NCBI GenBank assembly: GCA_002914845.1
Contig: JXTC01000018.1
Location: forward strand, 256,454 to 320,453
Length of the DNA: 64,000 bases
Direction of reading: 5' to 3'
Source: Trema orientale
Taxonomy: Eukaryota; Streptophyta; Magnoliopsida; Rosales; Cannabaceae
This document shows, one piece after another, positions 1-11,785 of this stretch. Made by a program: the position numbers and the translations under genes. The notes beneath the pieces are model-generated. The model was not told the origin of the DNA and did not search any database. It saw nothing but the letters and a program-made list of their open reading frames with translations. Positions within the stretch are counted from its first letter, which is position 1; every line of letters begins with the position of its first letter.

Positions 1-872
1 GTCCCATAAACACCCATACACAAATCTGCTATCTCAGTAGGCGCAGTTGGGTCCTCTCCTGCATACCATGCATTCACAAGGGGGTTGCTTGACACCTCTG
101 CAAGCTCATGAGCTATCACACTGATCATCCCATCAACACCCGGATCCCCATTTGGTGGCCGCATCACGTTGCTGCCACCGACTCCTCCAGCACCTGGAGG
201 CGGCATTTTCGAGTAGTCAGGCCAGGCAAACGGGTAGGCACACATGCCGGGACACTGAGAGCCACTGTAGCCCACCCATGCATAGGGTACAGTGACCCCA
301 ACTATTGTGGGGAAGCTGAAGTAGTGGAAACCGCAGACTGCCCTACAGAAGTCCTGTACTCGGACATCTGAAGAGGTCAGGACAAGGTAGAGGCCATTGT
401 GAGGGTTGAGAGGAAGAGCTCTAGTCTTTGAAGCGGTAACGGCAGAGTTGATTGTAGATTGAATAGCTAGACGACTGAGGTAAATGCCATGCGAGTACAC
501 CGAGTCGTAGAATTCACCGGAGAGGACGATGTTACCGGTTATGTTCGACCCTGTTTGGTCGGTATAGAACCGGACAGTTCGCCACCAGTCGGCAACTGAA
601 GGGTAAGGAGCAGGAGAAGAGAGCGAGTAGATGAAGTCTCTTATGGTAGATTGGTGGGTTGGGTTCCAATGGCCATACCATATTATGTAGAGGTTTATGG
701 GAGAAGCAAGGACAGGACCCATGTGGTACCGGAGGTCCACTAGGTCAGAAGAGCCCTCATAGTTGTTGGCTTGACTGAATTGTCTGTTTGGATTCCGGGA
801 AAATGCCGAAGATGGAAAGGAACAGAAGCAGGAAAGTGAGAGGAAGAAGAGGCATTGCAGTAGCTTTTGCAT
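1..872 (-). CDS. EXORDIUM-like (phosphate-induced protein 1) secreted protein, 3' end cut by window
   Basis: The minus strand is open from the ATG at 872 to the window edge, giving 290 residues without a stop. The product begins with a hydrophobic signal peptide (about residues 1-24), so it should be secreted to the cell wall. Family hallmarks of PHI-1/EXORDIUM proteins are visible in order: YHMGPVL (49-55), [10 protein letters not shown] (60-69), DWWRTV (95-100), a YLVLTSSDV block followed by FC and CGFHY (162-184), [18 protein letters not shown] (201-218) and [18 protein letters not shown] (255-272). Known members are apoplastic proteins linked to brassinosteroid- and carbon-responsive growth; the biochemical activity is not established. 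The family is usually about 300-340 residues, so only the last few dozen are missing. No intron is seen, as is usual for the family. Base composition is clearly richer in G+C than the flanks, as expected for a real gene. The subtype (EXO versus EXL) cannot be fixed from this fragment. Confidence 0.95.
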   Translation of the reverse strand, partial: MQKLLQCLFFLSLSCFCSFPSSAFSRNPNRQFSQANNYEGSSDLVDLRYHMGPVLASPINLYIIWYGHWNPTHQSTIRDFIYSLSSPAPYPSVADWWRTVRFYTDQTGSNITGNIVLSGEFYDSVYSHGIYLSRLAIQSTINSAVTASKTRALPLNPHNGLYLVLTSSDVRVQDFCRAVCGFHYFSFPTIVGVTVPYAWVGYSGSQCPGMCAYPFAWPDYSKMPPPGAGGVGGSNVMRPPNGDPGVDGMISVIAHELAEVSSNPLVNAWYAGEDPTAPTEIADLCMGVYG

Positions 873-925
873 CTTGTTTTTGGGTGTTGGTGTGTTGTGA
901 GTGGTGACAGTTAAGGAGAAGTTTT

Positions 926-934
926 CATATAAAG
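926..934 (-). promoter_or_regulatory. Probable TATA box of the EXORDIUM-like gene
   Basis: Read on the minus strand this is CTTTATATG, about 54 bp upstream of the ATG at 872. That spacing would give a short 5' leader of about 20-30 nt. Position and composition support it, but no transcript evidence is available. Confidence 0.5.
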
Positions 935-1367
935 AGAGTGAGATATATTGAAAATAAGGAGTTGGTTGGGTCTTGATTATTCGTTTATTTCGTTATGTAA
1001 ATTTGGTTACTGGTGGGCTGTGGTCTGCATGTTTTTACATGATTCGAAAACCCATCATTGTCTACTTTTTAATGATAACTACGTCGTTCCTTTTTTGTTT
1101 CTTTTTCTTTTCTTCTTTACCCTTCTTTCAATTTCCCTTTTTTTTTCCATAAAAAAATAAAAAATCCTGCTAAGAAGATATTAAGATAACAGCCACTGCA
1201 AGTCTATAATGCAATTTACCCAAGTTTTGATACTACACTGGGGACCAGTAAAGGAACTAGCTATATAATAATAGCTATGACATACTAACAGTTAATTAGC
1301 ATTAGAGTTTTTAATTTATATATCAGTTATTCTCTCTCTCTCCATACATATATATATATATATATAT
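935..1367. other. AT-rich upstream region of the EXORDIUM-like gene, no gene seen
   Basis: This stretch holds T-rich tracts (about 1085-1150), a short CT run near 1331 and a (TA)n tract at about 1348-1367 that forms the left flank of the foldback element. No credible coding sequence was found; the reading frames here are low-complexity. Confidence 0.6.
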
Positions 1368-2069
1368 GGCTTTTTATGAACTTGAAATAATTCAGTAAAA
1401 TTAATCTTGAACTCAATTTTTTAGAGCAAAATTCTTTGAACTCGGAACAATTAAATAAAATTAACTTTGAACTTAATTTTTTATAGCAAAATTCCCTGAA
1501 ATCCCCCAATATTAGAGCAAAATCCCCTAAAGTCTTCTAATATTAGTTTTATTAAGAAAAAAAATGCATGTTAGTTTTTTTTTACTGTTAAGTCCTTATT
1601 CTCTTATTTATGACTTTTAGGTTCTCAGTATTATTTTTTTTATTTTCTCCAATTCTTTTTTTAATTTTTTAAATAATAATTTCTCTTTATTTCTAATTTT
1701 GTCACTGCTGAGATGAGCACCTTTTGGGCAAATATTAATTAATAGTAATTTTGGATAGAAAATATTAAAAGGGATTAACGTGAAACAAAAAAAATAATAC
1801 TGAGGACTTAAAAGTCATAAATAAGAGAATAAAGACTTAACAGTAAAAAAAAAACTAACATAAACATTTTTTCCTTAATAAAACTATTATTGGAGGACTT
1901 CAGGGGGTTTTGCTCTAATATTAGAAGACTTCAGGGGTTTTGCACTTAAACATCAAGGTTAATTTTACTAAATTATTCCGAGTTCAGGGAGTTTTGCTCT
2001 GAAAAATTGAATTCAAGGTTAATTTTACTAAATTATTCCGAGTTAAAGGGGTTTTGATAATAAAAAGCC
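1368..2069. mobile_element. 702-bp foldback (MITE-like) element inserted in a TA microsatellite
   Basis: The left end reads GGCTTTTTATGAACT and the right end, reverse-complemented, reads GGCTTTTTATTATC. Both ends abut TATATATA tracts. Arms of roughly 270-280 bp (about 1368-1640 and 1787-2069) are imperfect inverted copies, including the paired blocks near 1600-1640 and 1790-1830. Each arm is itself built from about 60-bp tandem units containing phrases such as TTTTAGAGCAAAATTC. There is no coding capacity. The structure is what Micron-like or other TA-targeting non-autonomous DNA elements show; the parent family is not identified. Confidence 0.75.
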
Positions 2070-4116
2070 TATATATATATATATTTCAACGGTACTCTGG
2101 ACCTCTGGTTCAAATTTGTCTTGATTAATAAGAAAGTTATCTTCCTTATTTATTCTTTATTTTCTAGGCATTGTTAATCTATATACGTACATATGGTGAA
2201 TTTTCTAATACACAAAACCTATATTAATTCAGGGAAATATTAGATTTTCTCATTGATTCTTCTTACTTTTTATGCACCACCTACTATATATATACACACA
2301 CATATTACTAATTATGCAATGAAGTACGTCAAGGGGGTAAAAAGCAATGAAAATTAGACGTGCTTCTTTTTTTCTTTTTTCGTTAATGGAAGCTAGACGA
2401 AGCTCAAAATAAACTTCACAACATTGAGATTGCTGTAATTTCAAATAATCAAAAGAATCAAATTAATAATTAGATTCGAAATTAATCATGTTTCTCTTTT
2501 ACTCTAAGCTGCTAGAATCATAACATAATTAAGCACCGATATTAATATCTCGAACACTTTTTTTTTTTTGGCCTCAGTCATCCATGTCTGATAATTCAGA
2601 AAAATAATATTCATCACCAGTTACGATATCATCTATAAGCACTAATAAAGCGTCGGTGATGAATAGAAATAAATACTATTGTATAATTGCTTTTGAGTGA
2701 ATGCCCTGCTAAGCCATGTGGCCGTTGATTGGCATATATAAAGGTTAATGTTGAATGAAAAGGATTAAACAATAGAAAAAAAATGAGAGTCGGAAATCGT
2801 ATTTCAAAATGAATGATGTTGTACCCTATGGTTAAAACAAGCGTGGGATGCCTTTTCAAAAGATTTCTTTCCTTTGGAGACTGTATCCTTCCTCCTTTTC
2901 AAATCGTTTGACTATTTATAATTACATGGGCAAAAAGGTACCCAAACCGTTAATCAACTTTCTTGTACAGGTTCTAATTTCCATGTAAAACGTTTAATAG
3001 TAACAAATTGAGGAAGAGAAAGGTTAAAAAAAAAAAGTAACAACCAGTTCGTGATAAACCGTAACATTTTACCCCCTTTTTTTTTTTAATGGAGGGTGTA
3101 ATATAAGTCCGTACTACTAGCTCCAATACTCGTCAAAATCCAAAAAAATTACATGCGCATTCTCTCTCTCGCGTATGTACATTATGACCTAATTATTGTC
3201 ATACGAGTGTAAATGGAAATTTGATGAACAAGTATTTGATTATTTCTAATTTTAAAAATGAACGATTATTATTTGGTGAGAAATATTTGACAGGGTTAAC
3301 TATAATATGCCATATACTAGGCAATGGAAATATCCCATTGTAAGACCTGATCAGATTATTTTCAGTTTTTCTAAAAGGAATTTCGATCTTCAAGCTTTAA
3401 TTTATTTGTATATGCTTAGTATCTTTCATATTAACATGTAAACTAAACGAATGGCCGGCCGCTCTTTTATTTATTTTTTTATTTTATTTTTTTTTATGTT
3501 AGNGTACTGACCACACTAGGCGCAACTGTGGTAGCAAAAGAGGCCAGGCAACTGTGAAAATTGAGAGGTTGTCATTGAGCATGTCCTAGTCACAAGGGAA
3601 GAGAGGTCAAATTGGCAAGGCAATTAATGCCAAAAAATAAAAAATTAAAAAAAATGACATATAAAGGTATAGTGTATTTATTAATTGCACATAAGATCCA
3701 TGGAACCTTTGGTCCTAACACAACTTCTTCATGTTAGTATGGTATCTTTAATGATGTATAAGGTATTAGAGGTATATGTGCATGTTGAAGAATCTTCAAC
3801 ACAACATCCCTTAATTCTAGGCATAGATCTGGATTCTCATTTCTTAAAATAAAGCTAAAGTTATCTTTTGCAACCACCTAATTACCGAACATACCAACCA
3901 ATTTAGTATCAAATGTAATTTGGTCGGTGTTTATTATAGTTGATTAGAGCTTAATTATTGACTCTTTGTTTATGCATTATTCCCCTCGCCTTTTTCCCAA
4001 TGAGCTTTGTCCAACTTTCTACAGTCTCAACTAAAGGGTCTTCATTTTATTTATTTATTTATTTATTTTTAAATCAAGGAACTGAATATTTAAGTAATTG
4101 GTTTTGGAGCATTTAA
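2070..4116. other. AT-rich intergenic DNA, no gene seen
   Basis: It contains several homopolymer tracts (for example near 2560, 3030 and 3080), a short CT/CG run near 3163 and a single undetermined base at 3503. Frames here are short and have biased low-complexity composition. I see no domain motif, RNA gene or clear repeat end. Confidence 0.55.
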
Positions 4117-4512
4117 NNNNNNNNNNNNNNNNNNNNNNNNNNNNNNNNNNNNNNNNNNNNNNNNNNNNNNNNNNNNNNNNNNNNNNNNNNNNNNNNNNNN
4201 NNNNNNNNNNNNNNNNNNNNNNNNNNNNNNNNNNNNNNNNNNNNNNNNNNNNNNNNNNNNNNNNNNNNNNNNNNNNNNNNNNNNNNNNNNNNNNNNNNNN
4301 NNNNNNNNNNNNNNNNNNNNNNNNNNNNNNNNNNNNNNNNNNNNNNNNNNNNNNNNNNNNNNNNNNNNNNNNNNNNNNNNNNNNNNNNNNNNNNNNNNNN
4401 NNNNNNNNNNNNNNNNNNNNNNNNNNNNNNNNNNNNNNNNNNNNNNNNNNNNNNNNNNNNNNNNNNNNNNNNNNNNNNNNNNNNNNNNNNNNNNNNNNNN
4501 NNNNNNNNNNNN
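4117..4512. other. Assembly gap, 396 undetermined bases
   Basis: A continuous run of N. The sequence directly after it starts with ACCGAACCGGCC, the vocabulary of the adjacent hAT-like element. The gap probably hides the left part of that element. Confidence 0.99.
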
Positions 4513-5050
4513 ACCGAACCGGCCAATAAATTTGTATATGTATTTTTTTTAAATGTATATTAATAGTTAAAAATTTAAGCTCATTCATTCTAATTGAGTA
4601 ATGATTATTCTTAGCTTATTTAGGACTATGTTACTTAAGACTCTTATGATATTTTAGACTTTAAGTCTTATAGTTATGATATGTTTAAGATTAAAGACTT
4701 TAAGTTTACTATTTAATTTGATTAAGTTGTAACTAAAATTTAAGTTTACTATGACTTTCGATTTGGTTATAACTTTTAACTATGTTATAGTTTCGTTTTA
4801 TATTTGGACTTTATATTTTAGATAAAATATGATTATGATATGAGCTTGGTTGATATTGTATTAATTCAAATTTTTTAAGTTTTCAAACCGCGGAAACCGC
4901 CCAAACTGGCCGCAAAAATGTAAGTGCGGTTTGGCCGGTTTGAATCGACAAACTCAAACCGCACGGATTGGTAAACCGGCCAAACCGCACATTCAGATTG
5001 GTTTCTGGATTGACGATTTAGACCGTCCAAACCGGCCATGAACACCCCTA
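4513..5050. mobile_element. Right part of a hAT-like non-autonomous element
   Basis: Between about 4880 and 5050 the sequence repeats GGCCGGTTT/AAACCGGCC and GTGCGGTTTG phrases in both orientations. It ends at 5050 with a terminus that reads TAGGGGTGTTCATGGCCGG on the minus strand. A terminus of the type (C/T)AGGGGTGTTCA with subterminal CGGTTT repeats is characteristic of many short plant hAT-derived elements. The left end and its 8-bp target duplication would lie in the N run, so boundaries and family remain partly unverified. Confidence 0.5.
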
Positions 5051-5804
5051 CTTAATGACTTGATGATGCTTGACAAATATGTCCAGCCACTTGACATGTC
5101 TCACAGCCATGTCATAAGTTATTTTATAATCTAAAATACTAGGCCTCTTACTAAAATTATTAAATAGGATAGACCATTTAAGCAAATTTTCCTTGTTTTC
5201 ATACCTATTTAAAATATTGAGATAATGTATTGTTAAATCCCTGATGTCACATTAAGGGTAAGTGGTAGTTTCCAATTTTTGATATTAGGATTTGATTACA
5301 ATGCTGAAAAATTGGACTAAATTTCGAATTTGAATTCAATTGTAAAACTTGTAGTGCCATGGAACGATTGGAAAACATGGAAGGAAATTTAAGAGCATCT
5401 TTGGGAGAAATTTATGAGTAGGGACTATTTTGCAAGGTCTAGAAAATCAAAACCCAGTCAGACACTTGACAAGTGTAAGACATTACTCTTCCACTCTCAC
5501 TTTCTCTTGCATGTCTCCCTCTCCCCCCCGAAGTCCCCCTTTGCCTTGACAAGAAATTGACTCCCGACATCAATTTTCAATCGACAAGCTATCCCGTGAC
5601 TAAGCCAAGCCTCCACACAATAACGCCACCCTTCCTTGCCACCTGAGCTGTCCCGTAGAAGCGGATCAGCCCTCTATGAACACTCCTCTATTTGGAATGT
5701 TCGCATCCAGCGCTGTTTCCAGTCACCACTAGTACTTACTACTGATGAGTTCAGTCCCAACAGGTTGTGTCCAATCTTTGACAACCCTTTGTCGGAGTCG
5801 AATG
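5051..5804. other. Intergenic DNA flanking Copia-1, no gene seen
   Basis: The last 300 bp (about 5490-5800) are less AT-rich and pyrimidine-biased. They contain a 68-codon frame with no recognisable motif, which I do not accept as a gene. The final five bases, GAATG, are the left target-site duplicate of Copia-1. Confidence 0.5.
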
Positions 5805-6208
5805 TGTTGGATCATAAACTTGCTTTGATCAAAGCCCAATAAGAAAGGCCAAGTGCAAAAAGTAGAAGTCCAATTAATGACCCAATTCATAGAAATTTCT
5901 AAAACTAGTTGAAATGCATTATATAAACTGATTTTAGTTAGCTACGTATGTGATTAAAAATAAAAGAGTGTAGATATTATCTTAGTATAAATTGTTTATT
6001 TTGTGGTGTATATTGATTTAAAACAAGTATAAATAGCCCTCTCACCTTGAGTTGAAAGCATCAAGTAAGAAACAAAACTTCTAAGAGTGAAGTGAAGAGA
6101 GAAAGACGCATAGTTTCCAGTGAGTGAGTGAGCTTGAAGAGTGAAATTGAGAGTTTTTCGTATGTAATAATATTTGAGTGATTAATAAAGTTTATTTTAT
6201 TTCTAACA
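5805..6208 (+). repeat. Copia-1 5' LTR
   Basis: It matches 17482-17885 along its full 404 bp. It begins TGTTGGATCAT and ends TTTCTAACA. A likely TATA element (AGTATAAATAGCC) lies near 6029-6041, defining the U3/R boundary region. Confidence 0.93.
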
Positions 6209-6211
6209 AAG

Positions 6212-6223
6212 TGGTATTAGAGT
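6212..6223 (+). other. Copia-1 primer-binding site
   Basis: TGGTATTAGAG, three bases after the LTR, resembles the complement of the initiator tRNA-Met 3' end (TGGTATCAGAGC) that primes most plant copia elements. Confidence 0.75.
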
Positions 6224-6349
6224 GAGATAGTAAGAGATCTCTTGAAATTTTAAGTTTTTAAAATTCTAAGTATGCTCTATGGATATAGCTTTGATGAATC
6301 TTCCACATTAGAAATGACATTTTAAGATTGCGAGTATGAAAAATTTGTT

Positions 6350-7242
6350 CCTAACCTATCCCTATTGCATATCAAACCAAAGAGATCAACGGGACGAACA
6401 CGTTGCTGTAAAAATTAGTCCAATCTGAGTCCGAACAAGTCTATACGAGTTACCATAAGTCTACTACCCGAAACTGAGTCAACTCACCAAGTTGACCCGA
6501 GTCTGAGTCTAGCCACCAAGCCTGTTGACTAAGCTGTCAGAGCCATTTGGCTCAGCCTTTGAGCGAGTCATCTAAGCCATTGACTGAGCCATTGACTATC
6601 AAAATAAAGGTACTCTTTAGAGCACATGATGTTTAACAGGTTGTAGAGAAAAGCTATGAAGAGCCAAGAGATGAGGTAACATTATCCTCAATGCAAAAAG
6701 ATAGCTTAAAATATTCAAGAAAGAAAGACAAAAAAGCTCTCTTCCTTATCTACCAAGCCTTAGATGACGACGGGTTTGAGCAAATCTCAAGTGTGACCTA
6801 TGCCAAGGAAGCATGGGTGAAACTTCAAGTTTATTACAAGGGAGAAGATAAAGTTAAAAAGGTTCGCCTTTTAGACTCTAAGAGGAGAATTTGATACACT
6901 GCATATGACAGAGATTGAGTCAGTTTCTAACTATTTTTCTAGAGTTATAACCATTTCTAATCAAATGAAAAGATATGGTAAAAAATTAGAAAATGTTGCG
7001 ATCATAGAAAGAATTCTCTGATCATTAGATACAAAGTTCAAGAATATTATTACTATCATTGAAGAAACCAAAGATTTGGGAGTCATGACGATAAAACAAC
7101 TTTGGGGTTCCTTGCAAGCTCACGAGAAAAAAAAAAAAAGAAGTCAAATTTCAAAGAGCAACTTCTCAAGATAAAACTCACAGAGAAAGAAGATAGCCAT
7201 TGTAGCGATAGAAGTCAACGTGCTCGTGGTAGAGGATAAAGA
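6350..7242 (+). pseudogene. Copia-1 leader and gag remnant (first part)
   Basis: The leader (about 6370-6620) closely resembles that of Copia-4 at 58890-59180 and carries several TTGAC cores. Gag-type coding sequence follows; a readable block at 6691-6894 includes QKDSLKYSRKKDKKALFLIYQALDDD cut here to its start, the phrase typical of Tnt1-like gag (UBN2 region). Gag is then interrupted at 7242 by the CACTA element and resumes at 12474. The region is broken. Confidence 0.8.
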
Positions 7243-7450
7243 CACTACTAAAAATATCAGCTATCATAGTGCATGTATGGACGCGCCGTGATAGGTGGGA
7301 CAATACCACGGCACCTAGGAGGTGCCGCGATAAACGGATACCCTGCCACGGCGCCTTCTAAGAGGCACCGTGGTAGAATTTATTTTAACGGTGACTGGTG
7401 CGAAATAACTGGGTGCCGTGGTAAGTATTAGGCGCCGAGCAAGGGGCCCT
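7243..7450. repeat. CACTA left terminal and subterminal repeat region
   Basis: After the CACTA terminus the sequence alternates GCCGTGGTA/TACCACGGC motifs, with copies near 7284, 7310, 7329, 7348, 7365 and 7415. The GC-rich composition contrasts sharply with the AT-rich interior that follows. The same motifs recur at the right end. Confidence 0.85.
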
Positions 7451-8902
7451 ATATAAAGGACCCTAAAAAACCCCAATCCCAGCATTTCGCCTCCTCCTTA
7501 CTTCCAGCCACGGCCAAGTCTCCCTATACCTCTATTTTCACCATTTTTTCTAGCAAACAAGGCACATCTAAGCTTTTAAATTCATTTTTGTCACCAAAAT
7601 TAGAATACCTATTGTCTTAACCATTATTTTGATCAATTATTTTGTATAAATTTTATATTTTAAGTTATATTTGAGAGAGTTTGAATTTAGAATCCTAATT
7701 TATTAAATAGGAATCTCTTAGCCATGCATTGATAATCTTTACTTTTGTAAGTAGTAACTAGACTATTTGTTTACTAGAAATCATATTTTTGGGTATGTTT
7801 TTCTATTTTAGTACAAATTAATCCGAATTTGTGACGTTATAGTTTATTATTTTGTTGATTGGAGATATTGATACACCCAATTTTTTTTAAGGTGAAATGT
7901 TAGTTTATTTAGCTGTAAAAAGTTTCAAATTGATGGTGTGTTATATCAATTTCATGTTTATTTACTAGAAATTATATTTTAGGTTATATCTTTTTTCCAT
8001 CTTTAGTGTCAATTAATCCAAATTTATGCAATTTTAATTGATTATTGTGTAGTTTTTAGAAATTTATATATTCAATTTTTTTAATTATTTTAGGTGAAGT
8101 TATGTGGAATTAATCATCAGTTGCAAAAGTTTGAAATTGAGGTAGGCTCTCTCAATTTCTACCAATTTCATATTTTAGATAGTGTGAAAGGTTAACTTGA
8201 GATCTTAGATAGTAAATTTTTTTTATTTATTGGATATACATTATTATTATAGAATTATATTTCATTTTTTATTTGTTAAACTTCTTATTTTACATATATA
8301 CTTATTTTAAATATATGAGTTTTCAATTTTAAAGTATTGTGGATTATAGATATTAAATTTTTATTTATCATTTTAATTTGTGTATAGATTTTAGTAGAAG
8401 TTGGAGTACTTAGACTACTTATAAATTAGCAAATTGAATAAACTGAGGCATGTTTTCTCAGATTTTTTTCTTTTATTAACTTATGTCACTTTGTACATTG
8501 ATTTTTTCTTATTACTTTGGAAAGTTTAAAGTAGATAAGATATGATATCATATAAGAAATCGTACGTTATGGTGATATAGTGATGTTATAATTATGTGGG
8601 ATTGCTTGAATTTATTATTTGTGTTGATGTTGTTTTGTCATATATTATATTTGGTTAATTGACAACTTGTTTGTAACAAAGGAGACTATTTAAGAAATAA
8701 GTTAAGTTCTCAATTTGGTAGTACTTAGAAAGATGAGAATGATTTAAAATAAATGTTAATGTATAATGGGTGTTTTAGTTATTCGATTGGTTAGTGCTAG
8801 AAATAGGGGAGATTATGTGCAATTTGTTATGGTACTCAATTTAGTTAGTTTTTTATATCAGTTATTTAAGGTATTTTTTTTTTGTTTTTTTTTTCTTCAA
8901 TT

Positions 8903-9985
8903 ATGGATAGAATGGATAAGGAATGGATATTGGCGGATAGATTATCGGTCGAGTATAGAAAGGGAGTTGATAGCTTTTTGGAGTTTGCTATTGAAAATGT
9001 CAAAGATTACAATTCAATTCTGTGTCCGTGTATTGAATGTGGAAATTTTGCAGAAGATGGGTGTTAAAAAGATAAAAGAATACTTATATTTCAATGAAAT
9101 AGATCAAAGTTATAAGTAATGGATTTGGCATAGTGAAAAAGTTCTGATTACTGGATTTTCTTCCAAAAAGAGTATAAGAGATGATTATGGGTTAGATTTT
9201 AATGATGATCCATTTGAAGTGATTGATAATCCACAATATGAAAGAGATGCAGATCCTATTAAGTTTCAATCATTACGTAATGATGCCGAGAAACCGATAT
9301 ATCCAAGTTGTATGAAATTTACAAAGTTGTCTGCACTAATGGAATTGTATAATTTGAAAGCAAGACATGGATGGAGTGATAAGAGTTTTTCAGACTTGTT
9401 AGCTTTACTAAGAGAAATTTTGCCGAATGATAATGAGATTCCACCTTCCTTTTATGAGGCCAAAAAGACTTTATGCTCATTGGGTATGCAATATGAGAAA
9501 ATTCACGCTTGCTCAAATGATTGTATTTTATATCGAAAGAAATTTAAAGATACAATTTCTTGTCCAGTATTGGGTGAGCTTAGGTGGCAACAGAATAAGA
9601 ATTCTGAAGAGGTAAAGATTGGAACCCCTGCTAAGGTTTTGTGGTATATTCCTCCAATTCCTCGTTTTATTCGTCTATTCTGAAATCGTGAGCATGTTAA
9701 AGATCTAACATAGCATCCGAATGAGAGGATAGAAGATGGTAAACTTAGACATCCAGCCGATTCACCGACTTGGAAAATAATAGATTACAAATGGCCTTCT
9801 TTTGGAAGTGATCCAAGAAATTTTCGTCTTGGACTGTCTGCGGATGGTATTAATCCTCATATAACTCTGAGTAATAAATACAGTTGTTGGCCTGTAATAC
9901 TTGTAATCTATAATCTTCGTCTATAGTTGTGTATGAAAAGAAAGTTCACACTTCTTACAATGTTAATATCAGGACCTAGACAACG
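8903..9985 (+). pseudogene. CACTA TNP2-type transposase, N-terminal relic
   Basis: An ATG at 8903 opens MDRMDKEWILADRLSVEY, then GVDSFLEFA and ILCPCIECGN: the transposase-associated zinc-binding domain (PF13963 type) that precedes TNP2. A frame change at about 9060 and a stop at 9117-9119 follow, then a 154-codon open block (9219-9683) with KLSALMELYNLKARHGWSDK and ILPNDNEIPPSFYEAKK, typical of transposase family tnp2 (PF02992). Homology continues past stops at about 9683 and 9711 through GLSADGIN and YSCWPVILVIYNL to LISGPRQ near 9980, where it ends abruptly. Everything downstream of the GP(K/R)Q motif in the family, including the catalytic core, is absent. The protein would have been nuclear, binding the subterminal repeats and cutting the element ends. 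Confidence 0.85.
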
Positions 9986-10094
9986 TAGAACGTCTTCATG
10001 ACTCAAAAAAGTATGTTTACATGAGTTTCTTTCTTATTTGTTTATTAATTACTTGTGTTTATAAATTGTATTTGATTTTTATACTGTAGAACCA

Positions 10095-11785
10095 ACCATG
10101 CAAGCTTGCAGTGGGGTCTTGTGATAACATAGTTGCTTTAGGATATGTATAAGAATCAACCTCATCAACTATTATTTACGGAAGATAATTGGGGGAGCAT
10201 AATTTTCATGTATCAGTAGAGGTTGTTCTTAATATTAAAGCTCTAATTCCTATTCCAAATCCAGATGATGATGCAAGGTTGGTAAGTGACGCACTTAGAT
10301 CGCATCTTGCATGGCCTAAGATGCTTGTCATCTTTGAAGATAATTTGATATACAGACCTATTTTCAAAATGAATTCATTCTTTATTGAATTCTAATATGA
10401 ATTATTAACTTATTTGTCAACATGTCATCATTTATTTTGATTTTAGGAGTTTAAAGATTTAAATAGGCAATAAACGGGGAAGAATAAGTCTTCACAACCA
10501 CAGCCACCTCAAACACAAGAAAGAGTGCATCCACAAAGAAAGAAAGTAGAATCTGTTGCACAAACACAGTTTAGAATTGATGGTGCACCAGCTTCTATAA
10601 GATTACTATTGAATACCATTCAAGGAGCGGATGAAGGTATTGTTGTTCATATTCCCTTTGATGAAGAAGTGTTTGGAAAAGCTTTTTGTTTGTCCGTGTT
10701 CAAAGAAGACATGAGTTTTGCTCGATGCAAAAAATTAGAGTCGTGCCTATTACATTATACATGAGGTAAGAAGTTTATTTTTTTCCATATATATAGCACT
10801 TCATATATATACATGTATCTATAGTTGACAATTATATAATATAATACTTGATTCACATTAAATTTTGTATTTATAGGCATTTACACCGTTTAGTGACGCA
10901 ATATGGTTATTAAGATAGGAATATGCTTATGGATCCTATTGCAGTTGTTACAGAAGGTGGTCCACGTGAGGATCGTACTATAAGTTTAGCAACCCAGATG
11001 TTATCCATGGAGAATGAACATCAATTTCTAATTATACCTTGGAATCATGGGTAAACTTAACAAATTATCATATCAACTACTTTAAATATGAAGTTAATTG
11101 TTACATTATTAATAATCTTTATCATCAATTTTATGAATAAGGAATATTGGATATTGCTTATCATTTATCCTCTCAAAGATTATGTATAGTTTCTAGACCC
11201 TTTCAGCTTAGCTCTCCGTGAGGAAATTGGTTTAACAATGATCGAGTAAGTTCTCTATTAGTTATTTTGTTATAGTTCAGTTTTTTATTGTATTTTTAGT
11301 TATGGTTGCTATTACTAATCTTTTATTTCTTGTGTTTGCATATTTCCAATTCAAAGTGTACTCAATATATATAATACAGAAAAAAGGAAGAAAGGAAGAC
11401 CAAATGGTCCGGTTTATAAGTTAATAAAGGTACTAAACTTGAATTAATAACACTAGTTGGATGGAAGATTAATTAAAATTACTTATGTTTTTGAATCTTA
11501 TATATAGTGCCCAAGACAACCGACAAGTATTGAGTATGGATTCTACATATGTAAATTTATGAGAGAAATTATTGAACAAGCCAATGTTAAATCATTTACC
11601 ACAATGGTGTGTAACTGTATATTTTATTAGTTCTCTTCTAATTTAGAGTTTGATTGATCACTTTCTAATAAATAAGGTGTTTCAATTTGTAGTTTAATGG
11701 ATAAAATTTCTACACAAAGGATGATATCAATGGACTTCTTGAAGAGTGGGTGGAAGAACTAATACAATTTCTCATTTGAGGTTCC
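10095..11785 (+). pseudogene. CACTA second gene relic: DUF8039 plus Ulp1-like cysteine peptidase, inactive
   Basis: At about 10120-10360 the translated sequence carries FHVSVEVVLN, ALIPIPNPDDDARLVSDA and HLAWPKMLVIFED, the pattern of plant DUF8039 domains found in CACTA-encoded proteins. A block at 10525-10764 (DEEVFGKAFCLSVFKEDM) and further exon-like pieces at 10878-11050, 11140-11250, 11365-11430, 11505-11610 and 11695-11780 follow. The later pieces match the Ulp1 (C48) peptidase fold: YWILLIIYPLKDYV with a nearby FLD, then CPRQPTSIEYGFYICKFM. In active enzymes the first Tyr is the catalytic His and the Tyr before GFY is the catalytic Cys; both are replaced here. Several stops interrupt it. 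AT-rich introns appear to separate the pieces. The function in transposition is unknown. Confidence 0.75.

Noticed and set aside
108-371. 87-codon plus-strand frame
   Set aside because: It lies antisense to the EXORDIUM-like coding sequence and has no motif of its own; it is a shadow frame.
4055-4588. Frames spanning the N run on both strands
   Set aside because: They exist only because undetermined bases contain no stop codons.
5636-5842. 68-codon plus-strand frame next to Copia-1
   Set aside because: It runs into the 5' LTR, has no recognisable domain and is explained by local base composition.
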